Origin: Elusimicrobia bacterium RIFOXYA2_FULL_39_19
GTDB lineage: Bacteria > Elusimicrobiota > Endomicrobiia > CG1-02-37-114 > XYA2-FULL-39-19
DNA length: 64,000 nt
Assembly (NCBI GenBank): GCA_001800285.1
Contig: MGVC01000010.1
Coordinates: 1 to 64,000, forward strand
Direction: 5' to 3'
Below the pieces are notes generated by a model, which saw only the letters and a list, made by a program, of their open reading frames with translations, had not been told where the DNA came from and did not search any database. Shown piece after piece: positions 26,001 to 33,995 of the stretch (positions are counted from its first letter, which is position 1; each line of letters starts with the position of its first letter). A program made the position numbers and the translations under genes.

Positions 26001-26602
26001 TAGTATATCCTTACAAAGACAACATCTACCTTAATATCACCAATAAATGCAGCATGAGCTGTTCTTACTGCATAAGATACAAATGGGACTGGCAGTACAG
26101 GGGCCATGACCTGAAGCTTGCCAAAGACCCCTCTTTTCCAGAAGTAATAAGTGAATTTGAAAAGTTTATATCAGCATACAAACCGGGACAGGTTATAAAC
26201 GAAGTTGTATTCTGCGGTTATGGCGAACCGTTAATGCGTTTTGAAGTTTTCAAGAAAACAGCTGCATACCTGAAATCAAAAAACTTCACAGTCCGGCTTA
26301 ACACAAACGGGCATGGCAACCTGATAAACAAGAAAAACATCTGCCCGGAACTTAAAAAACTTGTTGATGCGGTGTGTATAAGTTTAAATGGAGAAACCCG
26401 GGAAACATATTTAAAACTTAATAAACCCCGCTATGGTATAAAATCTTTTGATGCAGTAATTGATTTTGCTAAAAAGTGTAAAAAGTACGTAAAAAATGTA
26501 TGTCTGACATCATTAGCAATTGAAGATATAGACATAAAAGCCTGTAGAAAAATAGCCAAAAAAGCAGGAGTTAAGTTTGCCGTTAGGCCTTATCTGGATT
26601 AA
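25997..26602 (+). CDS. TatD-associated radical SAM protein
   Basis: The small (201-residue) radical SAM protein has the cluster motif C18-x3-C22-x2-C25 in 'NITNKCSMSCSYC'. The SAM-binding region is FCGYGEPLMRF, followed by LNTNGHGNL. Size and N-terminus (IYLNITNKCS) match the radical SAM family found next to or fused with TatD-type hydrolases. It overlaps metG by 4 nt, but no tatD gene is in the window: the next gene is a response regulator. Function is unknown; the metG context is typical of the family. Confidence 0.8.
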   Translation: MIVYPYKDNIYLNITNKCSMSCSYCIRYKWDWQYRGHDLKLAKDPSFPEVISEFEKFISAYKPGQVINEVVFCGYGEPLMRFEVFKKTAAYLKSKNFTVRLNTNGHGNLINKKNICPELKKLVDAVCISLNGETRETYLKLNKPRYGIKSFDAVIDFAKKCKKYVKNVCLTSLAIEDIDIKACRKIAKKAGVKFAVRPYLD

Positions 26603-26632
26603 TTCTAATTAATTGTTTTAGGAGGATAAATC

Positions 26633-27343
26633 ATGGTAGAAAAAATTCTTGTAATTGAAGATGAAGAAGAAACCCAGGAGTATCTGAAGCTTGGTCTTGA
26701 ACTTGAAAAATATTCAGTAATCACCGCCTTAAACGGCACCACCGGATTGTCTCTTGCCAAACACGAAGCGCCTAATTTAATTATTTTGGACCTTGGGCTT
26801 CCGGACGTTGACGGAATAGATGTCTGCAAAGAACTCAAACAGGCCGCTGCCACAAAAACAATACCGGTCGTTATACTTACTGCCCGCGCCAGAACCAATG
26901 ACAAGGTGACCGGGCTGGATGCCGGCGCCGATGATTACATTATTAAACCTTTTGAAATCAAAGAACTGGTGGCCAGAATGAAAGCATTATTCAGAAGAAT
27001 GGAGTTTTATGCCCCCCAGCCTGATGAAGTAATCACAAAAGGCGGAATAACTATTGACGTTGGCAAACATAAGGTAACTGTAAATTTCAAGGCAGACATT
27101 GATTTATCTCCTAAGGAATTTCAGCTTTTATACCTGCTGATGAAAAACAGCGAAAAAACACTTGAAAGAAACTATCTTTTAAAATCACTATGGGGTTATT
27201 CCGACAATGTGGAATCCAGGACTGTTGACGTGCATATACAGAGATTAAGAAAAAAACTTACCGAACAGGTTGGTAAGTTTGACGATCATCTAAACAAACG
27301 CATTATCACTATGGAAGGTTTTGGTTATAAATTTGTTGAATAG
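26633..27343 (+). CDS. OmpR-family response regulator
   Basis: The 236-residue DNA-binding regulator has a receiver domain with acidic E9-D10 and phospho-acceptor D53, then LTAR and FKPFE-like KPFEIKEL. A C-terminal winged helix (about 135-235) has LSPKEFQLL, LKSLWG and VDVHIQRLRKKL. AGGAGG lies 7-8 nt before the ATG. It is followed by htrA after 21 nt, so it may control envelope stress; its kinase may be the one encoded at 31710-33851. Confidence 0.9.
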   Translation: MVEKILVIEDEEETQEYLKLGLELEKYSVITALNGTTGLSLAKHEAPNLIILDLGLPDVDGIDVCKELKQAAATKTIPVVILTARARTNDKVTGLDAGADDYIIKPFEIKELVARMKALFRRMEFYAPQPDEVITKGGITIDVGKHKVTVNFKADIDLSPKEFQLLYLLMKNSEKTLERNYLLKSLWGYSDNVESRTVDVHIQRLRKKLTEQVGKFDDHLNKRIITMEGFGYKFVE

Positions 27344-27364
27344 CTTTTTTTTCTGGATGTAACT

Positions 27365-28891
27365 ATGAAAAACAAACTTTATTTCTACAGACTGATTATA
27401 GCAGTATCCTTTTGTTTCATTGTTTATTTACTTTTTGTAGGAATCAAAAACAACAAAATCGGCTTTTTCTATAATGCCCAGTATGCATCTAACATAGAAC
27501 CGCTCAAAGACAGTGAGATTGGAAACGATGTATTAAACCTGCAGGAAACCTTTGTAACGGTTGCTAAAAGAATAAAACCCGCCGTTGTTAACATCTCTAC
27601 AGTTCAAATGCTTGATTACCCGCAGTATGACTTCTATTTTGGCGACCCGCTAGAAGAATTTTTCGGTGATTTTTTTGGTGATGAAAAACCCAGAAAGAAA
27701 CAACGCAAATATAAAGCCGAAGGCGGCGGTACTGGCGTAATAATTGATCCTGACGGTTATGTACTTACCAATGAACATGTCATTCACGGAGCAGACGAAA
27801 TAAAGGTTACAGCTGTTATAGACAACAATGAAAAAACTTTTACCGGCAAAGTTATAGGAAAAGATTCCAGGACAGATTTAGCCATAGTAAAAATTAACTC
27901 TTCTTCCAGATTGCCTGCTGCACCTCTTGGAGATTCCGGCAAAATACGCGTAGGTGAGTGGGTTATTGCTATAGGCTCTCCATTCGGGCTTGAACAAACA
28001 GTTACCAGCGGTATTATTTCTGCTTTAAGGCAATCTATAAGAATTGAAGATAAAGAATACAGGGATTTCATACAGACTGATGCGGCAATTAACCGCGGAA
28101 ATTCCGGAGGGCCTCTATGCAATATAAGAGGCGAAATAATCGGAATTAATACTGCAATTTATGCTCCTACGGGTGTTTTTTCAGGAATCGGGTTTGCTAT
28201 TCCTATTAACAGAGCCAAAGAAATTCTTGATGACCTTATACATAAAGGAAAAGTTGTACGCGGCTGGCTGGGTGTTGAAATAATACCCGTTGACCCGGCT
28301 ATAAAAAAACAGTTCAACCTTAAAAACATGGAAGGAGCACTTGTAAATAATGTATTGCGCAATTCTCCCGCACAGAAAGCCGGCGTTAAAAGAGGAGACT
28401 GCATCATAGAGTTTAATAAAAGAAAAATAGTTAAACCTGCTGATTTACAAGCCTCTGTTTCCGAAACCAATCCAAAAAAAACCGTACCGGTTAAAATTAT
28501 CAGAAACGGAAATGAGCTGAATCTGGAACTCACAATCGGAGAAATGCCTGATGAGGCAGGAGATGAGACTTCAATCAAGCAGGATTCACCGGAAGCGGCC
28601 GGCGTCACCTGGCTTGGCATAACGGTAAATAAATTATCGGGCAGCTTAATGCAGAAATATAAAATACCGGAAGATGAAACAGGCGTTGTAGTTACCGGCA
28701 TTGACTCTAAAGGCCGCGGATATGATATTGGAATAAATGAAGGCGATTTGATAAAATCAATAAACAATATTGAAACAAAAACCATTGAAACCTTTAACAA
28801 GGCAACCAAAAAAGTAAATCTTTCTGACGGCATTGTGTTTGATATAGTAAGAAACGGCAAACCGGTTTACTTATCGTATTCCGGCAAATAA
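27365..28891 (+). CDS. HtrA/DegP-type periplasmic serine protease
   Basis: The 508-residue protein has one N-terminal membrane helix (7-27) that exports or anchors it. A trypsin-like domain follows with catalytic triad H138 (TNEHVIHG), D171 (SRTDLAIVKI) and S247 (NRGNSGGPL). Two PDZ domains follow (about 295-385 and 410-500). These proteases degrade misfolded envelope proteins. Residues 90-120 form a charged, glycine-poor linker with FFGDFFGDEKPRKK. It sits among three response-regulator genes, an unusual but telling context for envelope stress control. Confidence 0.92.
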   Translation: MKNKLYFYRLIIAVSFCFIVYLLFVGIKNNKIGFFYNAQYASNIEPLKDSEIGNDVLNLQETFVTVAKRIKPAVVNISTVQMLDYPQYDFYFGDPLEEFFGDFFGDEKPRKKQRKYKAEGGGTGVIIDPDGYVLTNEHVIHGADEIKVTAVIDNNEKTFTGKVIGKDSRTDLAIVKINSSSRLPAAPLGDSGKIRVGEWVIAIGSPFGLEQTVTSGIISALRQSIRIEDKEYRDFIQTDAAINRGNSGGPLCNIRGEIIGINTAIYAPTGVFSGIGFAIPINRAKEILDDLIHKGKVVRGWLGVEIIPVDPAIKKQFNLKNMEGALVNNVLRNSPAQKAGVKRGDCIIEFNKRKIVKPADLQASVSETNPKKTVPVKIIRNGNELNLELTIGEMPDEAGDETSIKQDSPEAAGVTWLGITVNKLSGSLMQKYKIPEDETGVVVTGIDSKGRGYDIGINEGDLIKSINNIETKTIETFNKATKKVNLSDGIVFDIVRNGKPVYLSYSGK

Positions 28892-28914
28892 TCTTTTTAT
28901 GCTGGGTTATACTT

Positions 28915-29280
28915 ATGAAAAAAATAGTTGTAGCTGATGATGACAGGTCTATTGTCAAAATTCTTTCAGCTCTTTTGAAGCATGAAAATTATCAGGTAAA
29001 AACCGCTCCGGAAGGCGCGTCTGCCCTTAAATATATTAAAGAATTTAAGCCGGATCTGGTAATACTTGATATAATGATGCCGATTATTGACGGTTATCAC
29101 ATATGTAAAATCCTTTCTGAAGACACACAATATGAACCGGTACCGAAAATAATTGTACTTACTGCCAGAAAAGAAGAATGGGACAGAAGAATCAGCAGTT
29201 TTGCCGGAGCTGATGCGTTTATTCAGAAACCTTTTAATACTACAGATGTATTATCAAAAATTAAGGAGTTAATAGGTTAA
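28915..29280 (+). CDS. CheY-like single-domain response regulator
   Basis: The 121-residue receiver domain has acidic D8-D9-D10, phospho-acceptor D52 (VILDIMMP), LTAR and QKPF. There is no output domain. It lies 23 nt after htrA and 2 nt before the next regulator, so it probably works in the same phosphorelay. It resembles the receivers found in EPS and motility loci, but nothing fixes its target. Confidence 0.88.
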   Translation: MKKIVVADDDRSIVKILSALLKHENYQVKTAPEGASALKYIKEFKPDLVILDIMMPIIDGYHICKILSEDTQYEPVPKIIVLTARKEEWDRRISSFAGADAFIQKPFNTTDVLSKIKELIG

Positions 29281-29282
29281 CT

Positions 29283-30194
29283 ATGACAAAAATTCTTATA
29301 GCAGATGATGATACGGAGATACAGGAACTATTAAACTTTACGCTGGAAAATGAGGGGTACAATGTAGTTATATGTTCTGACGGCGAAGAAGCAGAAAGAA
29401 GAGCTTATGCAGAAAAACCCGATCTTATTGTCCTTGACGTGATGATGCCCAAAATGACCGGTTATGAAGTCTGTGAAAAACTCCGCGAAGATCCCCGCAC
29501 AGCACTTACACCCATTATCATGCTTACATCCCTCTCTCAGACCAAGGACAAGATAACAGGTATAAAGCTGGGCGCAGATGAATACCTTAACAAACCCTTT
29601 GAACCTTTTGAACTGGCTGCCCGCATTGAAGGCCTTTTAAAAAGGGTTAAAGCAGAAATTTCAGCAAACCCTGTCACAAATCTTTCGGGTTCCACACAGA
29701 TAGAGATGGAAATAAAAAAACTGCTTTCTGCCGGTAAGAACTTCAGCCTTTTTTATATTGACATTGATAACTTTAAACCGTTTAACGAAAAATACGGGTT
29801 TGATGCAGGCGATGTTTTCTTAAAAAAGTTCGCAGAAGTTCTCCGTAACATCGTTTCTGTTTCCAGGGAAAAGTTTTTTCTGGGCCATTTAACTGCTGAT
29901 GACTTTGTAATTGTTACCGTTAATGAAGATATTGAAGCCATTGCAAATAATATTTTGCATGCTTTTAACACTCTTCCTGTTCTTCAGTATGATGAAAATA
30001 CTATTCAAAAAGGCTACATGCTTTCTATTGACAAAGAAGGCAAAGAAATAAAAGCGCCTCTTATGACCGCTTCTATAGGCATTGCACAAGTTTCTTCTGG
30101 AAACCTAAAGCACTTTTTACAGGTAATTGAGAAAGCCAAGGATTTGTGCAGAGATGCTAAAAATACCGGCGGGAACAAATATATATTCGGATAA
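29283..30194 (+). CDS. Response regulator with degenerate GGDEF domain
   Basis: The receiver domain (1-120; acidic D8-D10, phospho-acceptor D52, KPFEPFEL) is followed by a GGDEF-fold domain, recognisable from 'FYIDIDNFKPFNEKYGFDAGD' in parts and the terminal ASIGIAQV. The signature GGDEF has become T204-ADDF-208, so two glycines are lost and diguanylate cyclase activity is unlikely. It may instead bind a nucleotide or act as a scaffold. It is the last gene of the rightward run and ends 31 nt from the convergent LysM gene. Confidence 0.85.
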   Translation: MTKILIADDDTEIQELLNFTLENEGYNVVICSDGEEAERRAYAEKPDLIVLDVMMPKMTGYEVCEKLREDPRTALTPIIMLTSLSQTKDKITGIKLGADEYLNKPFEPFELAARIEGLLKRVKAEISANPVTNLSGSTQIEMEIKKLLSAGKNFSLFYIDIDNFKPFNEKYGFDAGDVFLKKFAEVLRNIVSVSREKFFLGHLTADDFVIVTVNEDIEAIANNILHAFNTLPVLQYDENTIQKGYMLSIDKEGKEIKAPLMTASIGIAQVSSGNLKHFLQVIEKAKDLCRDAKNTGGNKYIFG

Positions 30195-30225
30195 TCACAC
30201 CACGAAATTTCTCCGCAATTCAAAA

Positions 30226-31713
30226 TCAACGCTTTACTATCGCCACAAGCACGCTTAGGATAACAATAATAGACATTAAAGACATAGCCAGATTTACAGT
30301 TTTGTTTGATGCTGACTCTCTTTGCATGCCCGCCAATTTAGGCCTTTTTGAATTACTGAAAACAGTAGTTTTATAGACAATTTTTTCTATTCTGGTGAGA
30401 TTTCCTGCCTTGTCTTTTACATTAATAACAATTATATTTCTGCCTTGTCTTGCCGTAACAGCTGTTACAAAACCGCCGTTTTCAACTATCTGCACCACCC
30501 GGTCATTAACCTGCAGGTAACTACCCGGCTCCGTTTTACCTTCAACATAAATAAAATCATCAGGAGTCTGCTCTTCATCAGCGGGCTTAGTTACTTCCAG
30601 CACAGGGGCCGTGTTATCAATAGAAAATACCTTAGGCTGAGAAAACCTGCTTTCAAAATCCAGATCATCTATATAACTTACTCTGTAATAATACTTTCCG
30701 TCTACCAGTTTCATTTGCGAAAAATCAAAATTCATTTTATCTTTAATTTCGCTTATTTCATTTACAATTATAGTCTTAAACTCATAATCTTTGGCTATCT
30801 GAAGATGATATTTTTTTATTCCGGCTGAAAGTATTTTGGACTGGTCATCCTTGCCTTTTTTTGTGTCCGGAGTTTTTAAATTAAAGTTTAAAGAATCTTT
30901 GGCAAAATTTTCATCTAAATCTGTTTTCTTTCCTGTTCCTAGATTAAATTCCGGCAATGGTGGAAGCTGTCTGGGCAAAGACGGCGGAGCCATATACTTA
31001 ATTTCTGTCCCAAAACCCTTGGTCAGCGTAACGGTTTTATCCTGGGCAGTTACATCAACTACACCTTCATAAACTTCAACTAATGTGGTTTTATCCGGTT
31101 TTACTCTTGTTTTAAAGTCTGCCTCTTTTGACCTCGGCTGAATTTTCGGGTCAATGACAATGCTTTCTGATAATACTCTGGCACGCGAAGCTCTTACGGC
31201 GCCGCTGAATATTTCCACTTCTTCCCTTTTCTTTTCAGGCCTCAAAATAATGAATGAATTTTCATCAACACGTATAATTTCCCCGGTTAAAAACTTTACA
31301 TTTGCTTCAGAATTACTCATAGTTCTTATGCCGTCGTCATTAAACAGCTCCATATTTAAACGGGCAGGATCCCAGTTTACATTATCTCTTTTTCTGAATT
31401 TTACGTCATTTGTCATATAAATCAGTGTAGCAGGTCTTAAAGATTCTTTTACCAATATTATAGGAATTCTTAATACCATGCCCGGTAAAATTACGTTCGG
31501 GTCACTGGAAGCAATTTTGTTATACTTCAATATTTCCGGCCAGGCCTGAGGGTCTTTCAAATAAAAGTTGGCAACACTCCACATGGTATCGCCATCTTTT
31601 ACTTTAACTTCCTGAAAAACTACTTCCTTTGTAGCTTCCTGTGCATAAACCTGGAAAACACCAAAAGCTGTAGTATGTATCATAATTATTAGAAGTAAGA
31701 CTTTTTTCATCAT
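30226..31713 (-). CDS. LysM and FecR domain envelope protein
   Basis: The 495-residue protein has a signal peptide (KVLLLIIMIHTTAFGVFQVYA) and a LysM domain (about 35-85, KDGDTMWSVANFY...LPGMVLRIP) that should bind peptidoglycan. A FecR-like domain follows (about 130-245), then beta-sandwich segments (VTKPADEEQTPDDFIYVEGKTEPGS in parts). A C-terminal membrane helix (residues ~473-492) ends the protein. This layout, LysM-FecR-Ig with a C-terminal anchor, occurs beside signal-transduction genes in several phyla. It overlaps the sensor kinase stop codon by 4 nt and is probably co-transcribed with it, perhaps as its cell-wall sensor. Confidence 0.8.
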   Translation of the reverse strand: MMKKVLLLIIMIHTTAFGVFQVYAQEATKEVVFQEVKVKDGDTMWSVANFYLKDPQAWPEILKYNKIASSDPNVILPGMVLRIPIILVKESLRPATLIYMTNDVKFRKRDNVNWDPARLNMELFNDDGIRTMSNSEANVKFLTGEIIRVDENSFIILRPEKKREEVEIFSGAVRASRARVLSESIVIDPKIQPRSKEADFKTRVKPDKTTLVEVYEGVVDVTAQDKTVTLTKGFGTEIKYMAPPSLPRQLPPLPEFNLGTGKKTDLDENFAKDSLNFNLKTPDTKKGKDDQSKILSAGIKKYHLQIAKDYEFKTIIVNEISEIKDKMNFDFSQMKLVDGKYYYRVSYIDDLDFESRFSQPKVFSIDNTAPVLEVTKPADEEQTPDDFIYVEGKTEPGSYLQVNDRVVQIVENGGFVTAVTARQGRNIIVINVKDKAGNLTRIEKIVYKTTVFSNSKRPKLAGMQRESASNKTVNLAMSLMSIIVILSVLVAIVKR

Positions 31714-33851
31714 ATATCCGTCACATTACTGCTGGTAAGATTTTTTGGAATATAGAAGTTAAATGCTGACCCTTCTTTAAGTTTTGATTCAACCCAGATT
31801 TTACCTTTGTGGGATTCTACAATATACCTGCATATGGTTAGCCCCAGCCCGGTACCACCCTTCTTTTGGCCCGTAACCTGCTGGAATTTATCAAATATTT
31901 TATCAATATAATCCATGGGGATACCTTCACCCGTATCTTTGACCTGGTATTCAAATTTGTCGGGATGATCGGTTATAGTTATGGTTATGCTTCCTTTTTC
32001 CGGGGTAAATTTCAGCGCGTTGCCTACAAGATTATTTATTACTCTTTCAATAAGCTGCGGATCTGCATTTAATACCGTAGGAAATGTAATTTCCGGGATT
32101 ATCATGTTTATTTCTTTTTTCTGGATCTGCGGCTGGAGAAGTTCTACTACCCTACGTGTTAAATCAAGCAGTTGTGTTTCTCCTAACTGAAGCGACATTC
32201 TGCCTGATTCCAGTTTTGCCAGGTCAAGAATATCATTGATAAGAGACATCAGCCTGAGGGAGGCCCTGTCCATAATTTCAACCATTTTCTTCTGCTGTTC
32301 GTTAAGCGGCCCGCCAATGCCGTCGCTGAGGAATTTCAGGAAACCTCTTATGGAGGTCATGGGGTTTCTCAGGTCATGCGTAATAGAATGCATGAAATCA
32401 TCTTTCATTCTGTCTATTTCTTTTTCAAGAGTTATATCTCTTACTACTGTTACAACTCCCAACTGTTCACCTTTTACCGTAGTTACAGGTTTTGTGGTTG
32501 TTTTAAAGAAACGCATAAGGTTGGAAGTAGATAAATCGATTTCCTTTGAAATAATGGTATCTTCCTCTTCATACTTTTTAATTACTTCTGAAAATACGCC
32601 GGCCAGAGACTCTTCTTTCAGCAGGCTCCATAGAACTTTGCCTTCAATATTCTGGTCTTCTATGGAAAGCATGTTTCTGGCCTGCTTGTTTGCCAGCAGG
32701 ATTTTGCCTTCAAAATCCGTCATTATTATGCCGTCGGCAATAGAAAATATTACGGCTTCTGTCTTGGTTTTTTCCGCTACAATTTTATCAACCTGCATTT
32801 CATCATATCTTTTTAACTCGTCAGTCATGACATTAAATGTTGAAATGAGGTCGTTTATTTCATCATTGGTTTTAATATTAACTCTTTGGGAAAAATCCTG
32901 TTTGGCTATCCTGCTGGCCACTTTGGTAAGAGCTAATATGGGTTTTGTCATGCTTCTTGAAATCACAATAGCTATCAGAATGCTCAGTAACACGCTTCCG
33001 ATTATCATTAAAAACGCCTGGCGCTGCATTCTGTAACTTGAATAGTAGGCTTCATTTTTCTGTTGTTCCACAATTACAGACCATTTGAAATCCTTAATGG
33101 GTGCATAAGCGCCTATCATAACCTGTTTTGTAAGAGGGTTATAATATTCACTGGAACCGATGGATACAGCATTCATGGCCTGGCTAATTATGGATATGGA
33201 AGTCTGAGGTTTAAGGACTAATTCTTTGTCTTTATGTGCTATAATTTGCCCTTTTGCATTTATCAGAAATGCATAACCGGTTTTTCCAAGCCTTAACTCA
33301 ATCAGCTCGTTCCACAGTTCCTCAAAACTTACTATCATGAGCACGGTAATGTTTTTTCCAATATCAAAATACATGTTTACAAACGGTTTATTATCTATGA
33401 AATATATGGCGCTTATTGCCTTTGCAAGTTTTTGCTCCTTTAGCAGTTTAAATGTTTCATCATCTTTTAATGAAAGAAGCTTTGCATCCTTATCAATAAG
33501 GAGATTAAAAACCTTTACTTTTTCGGCACCAGTTTTATCCAGCAAAGATATGGATGAAATACTTTTATTTGAATCTATAATGGTTTTCAGTATTACATCC
33601 CTGAGCTGGTAATCATTGACGGCAAGAATCTGGGTGACGTACGGGATTTCATTCTGGATAATTGAAAGGCGGTAATTTACTTTTTCTGCAAAGGAACCTG
33701 CAAGCTGGGTATGCAATTCAAGCATTGAGGTTTGAAGGGCATCTTTGTTTATGTTAATAGTCCTGATGCCTACCACAACGAGAGGGCCTACGCTAAGGAT
33801 TATTAAAACAGCAAAGAATTTAATAAAAAGTGGTATTTTAATATCTTTCAT
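31710..33851 (-). CDS. Sensor histidine kinase (Cache-HAMP-PAS-HisKA-HATPase)
   Basis: The 713-residue kinase has a membrane helix (10-28), a periplasmic Cache-type sensor domain (about 40-275) and a second helix (~280-300). HAMP, a PAS domain (about 365-480) and the HisKA motif with phospho-acceptor H492 (SITHDLRNP) follow. The ATPase domain has N-box NNLVGNALKF, G1 DTGEGIP and G2 GGTGLGL. It senses a periplasmic ligand and should phosphorylate one or more of the orphan receivers encoded convergently at 26633-30194. Its promoter predicts a leaderless mRNA. Confidence 0.92.
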   Translation of the reverse strand: MKDIKIPLFIKFFAVLIILSVGPLVVVGIRTININKDALQTSMLELHTQLAGSFAEKVNYRLSIIQNEIPYVTQILAVNDYQLRDVILKTIIDSNKSISSISLLDKTGAEKVKVFNLLIDKDAKLLSLKDDETFKLLKEQKLAKAISAIYFIDNKPFVNMYFDIGKNITVLMIVSFEELWNELIELRLGKTGYAFLINAKGQIIAHKDKELVLKPQTSISIISQAMNAVSIGSSEYYNPLTKQVMIGAYAPIKDFKWSVIVEQQKNEAYYSSYRMQRQAFLMIIGSVLLSILIAIVISRSMTKPILALTKVASRIAKQDFSQRVNIKTNDEINDLISTFNVMTDELKRYDEMQVDKIVAEKTKTEAVIFSIADGIIMTDFEGKILLANKQARNMLSIEDQNIEGKVLWSLLKEESLAGVFSEVIKKYEEEDTIISKEIDLSTSNLMRFFKTTTKPVTTVKGEQLGVVTVVRDITLEKEIDRMKDDFMHSITHDLRNPMTSIRGFLKFLSDGIGGPLNEQQKKMVEIMDRASLRLMSLINDILDLAKLESGRMSLQLGETQLLDLTRRVVELLQPQIQKKEINMIIPEITFPTVLNADPQLIERVINNLVGNALKFTPEKGSITITITDHPDKFEYQVKDTGEGIPMDYIDKIFDKFQQVTGQKKGGTGLGLTICRYIVESHKGKIWVESKLKEGSAFNFYIPKNLTSSNVTDI

Positions 33852-33858
33852 TAGCTAC

Positions 33859-33887
33859 ATTATATTTGAACTTTTAATTAAAATCAA
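33859..33887 (-). promoter_or_regulatory. Promoter for the sensor kinase, predicted leaderless
   Basis: On the minus strand TTGATT (33887-33882) is followed after 17 nt by a perfect TATAAT (33864-33859). Only 7 nt separate the -10 from the ATG at 33851, so transcription should start at or next to the start codon. No Shine-Dalgarno is present. The N-terminal membrane helix begins at residue ~8, so the protein cannot start much further downstream. Confidence 0.65.
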
Positions 33888-33958
33888 ATCTCATACTAAT
33901 AATTTTAATTATATTCCATATTTTCCTGTTGTTACCTGATGTTTACTTCAATGTTTAT

Positions 33959-33987
33959 TTGAATTTAGCCTCCTTATTTTGTATTTA
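33959..33987 (+). promoter_or_regulatory. Candidate promoter for the O-antigen ligase gene, predicted leaderless
   Basis: TTGAAT (33959-33964), 17 nt, then TATTTA (33982-33987). The -10 is weaker than in the other promoters here. The spacing to the second in-frame ATG (33996) is 8 nt, as in the other leaderless candidates, while the first ATG (33990) would lie upstream of the transcript start. Confidence 0.45.
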
Positions 33988-33995
33988 ATATGAAG

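Noticed and set aside
28159-28860. A 233-residue open frame antisense to the HtrA gene
   Set aside because: It lies entirely within htrA, has no ribosome-binding site and shows no domain; codon pattern follows the sense gene.
32236-33036. A 266-residue open frame antisense to the sensor kinase
   Set aside because: It mirrors the kinase coding sequence and is serine- and isoleucine-rich without motifs, as expected for an antisense shadow.
33969-33975. AAGGAGG on the minus strand as a ribosome-binding site
   Set aside because: No start codon with an open frame follows at a suitable distance, and the kinase starts over 100 nt away.
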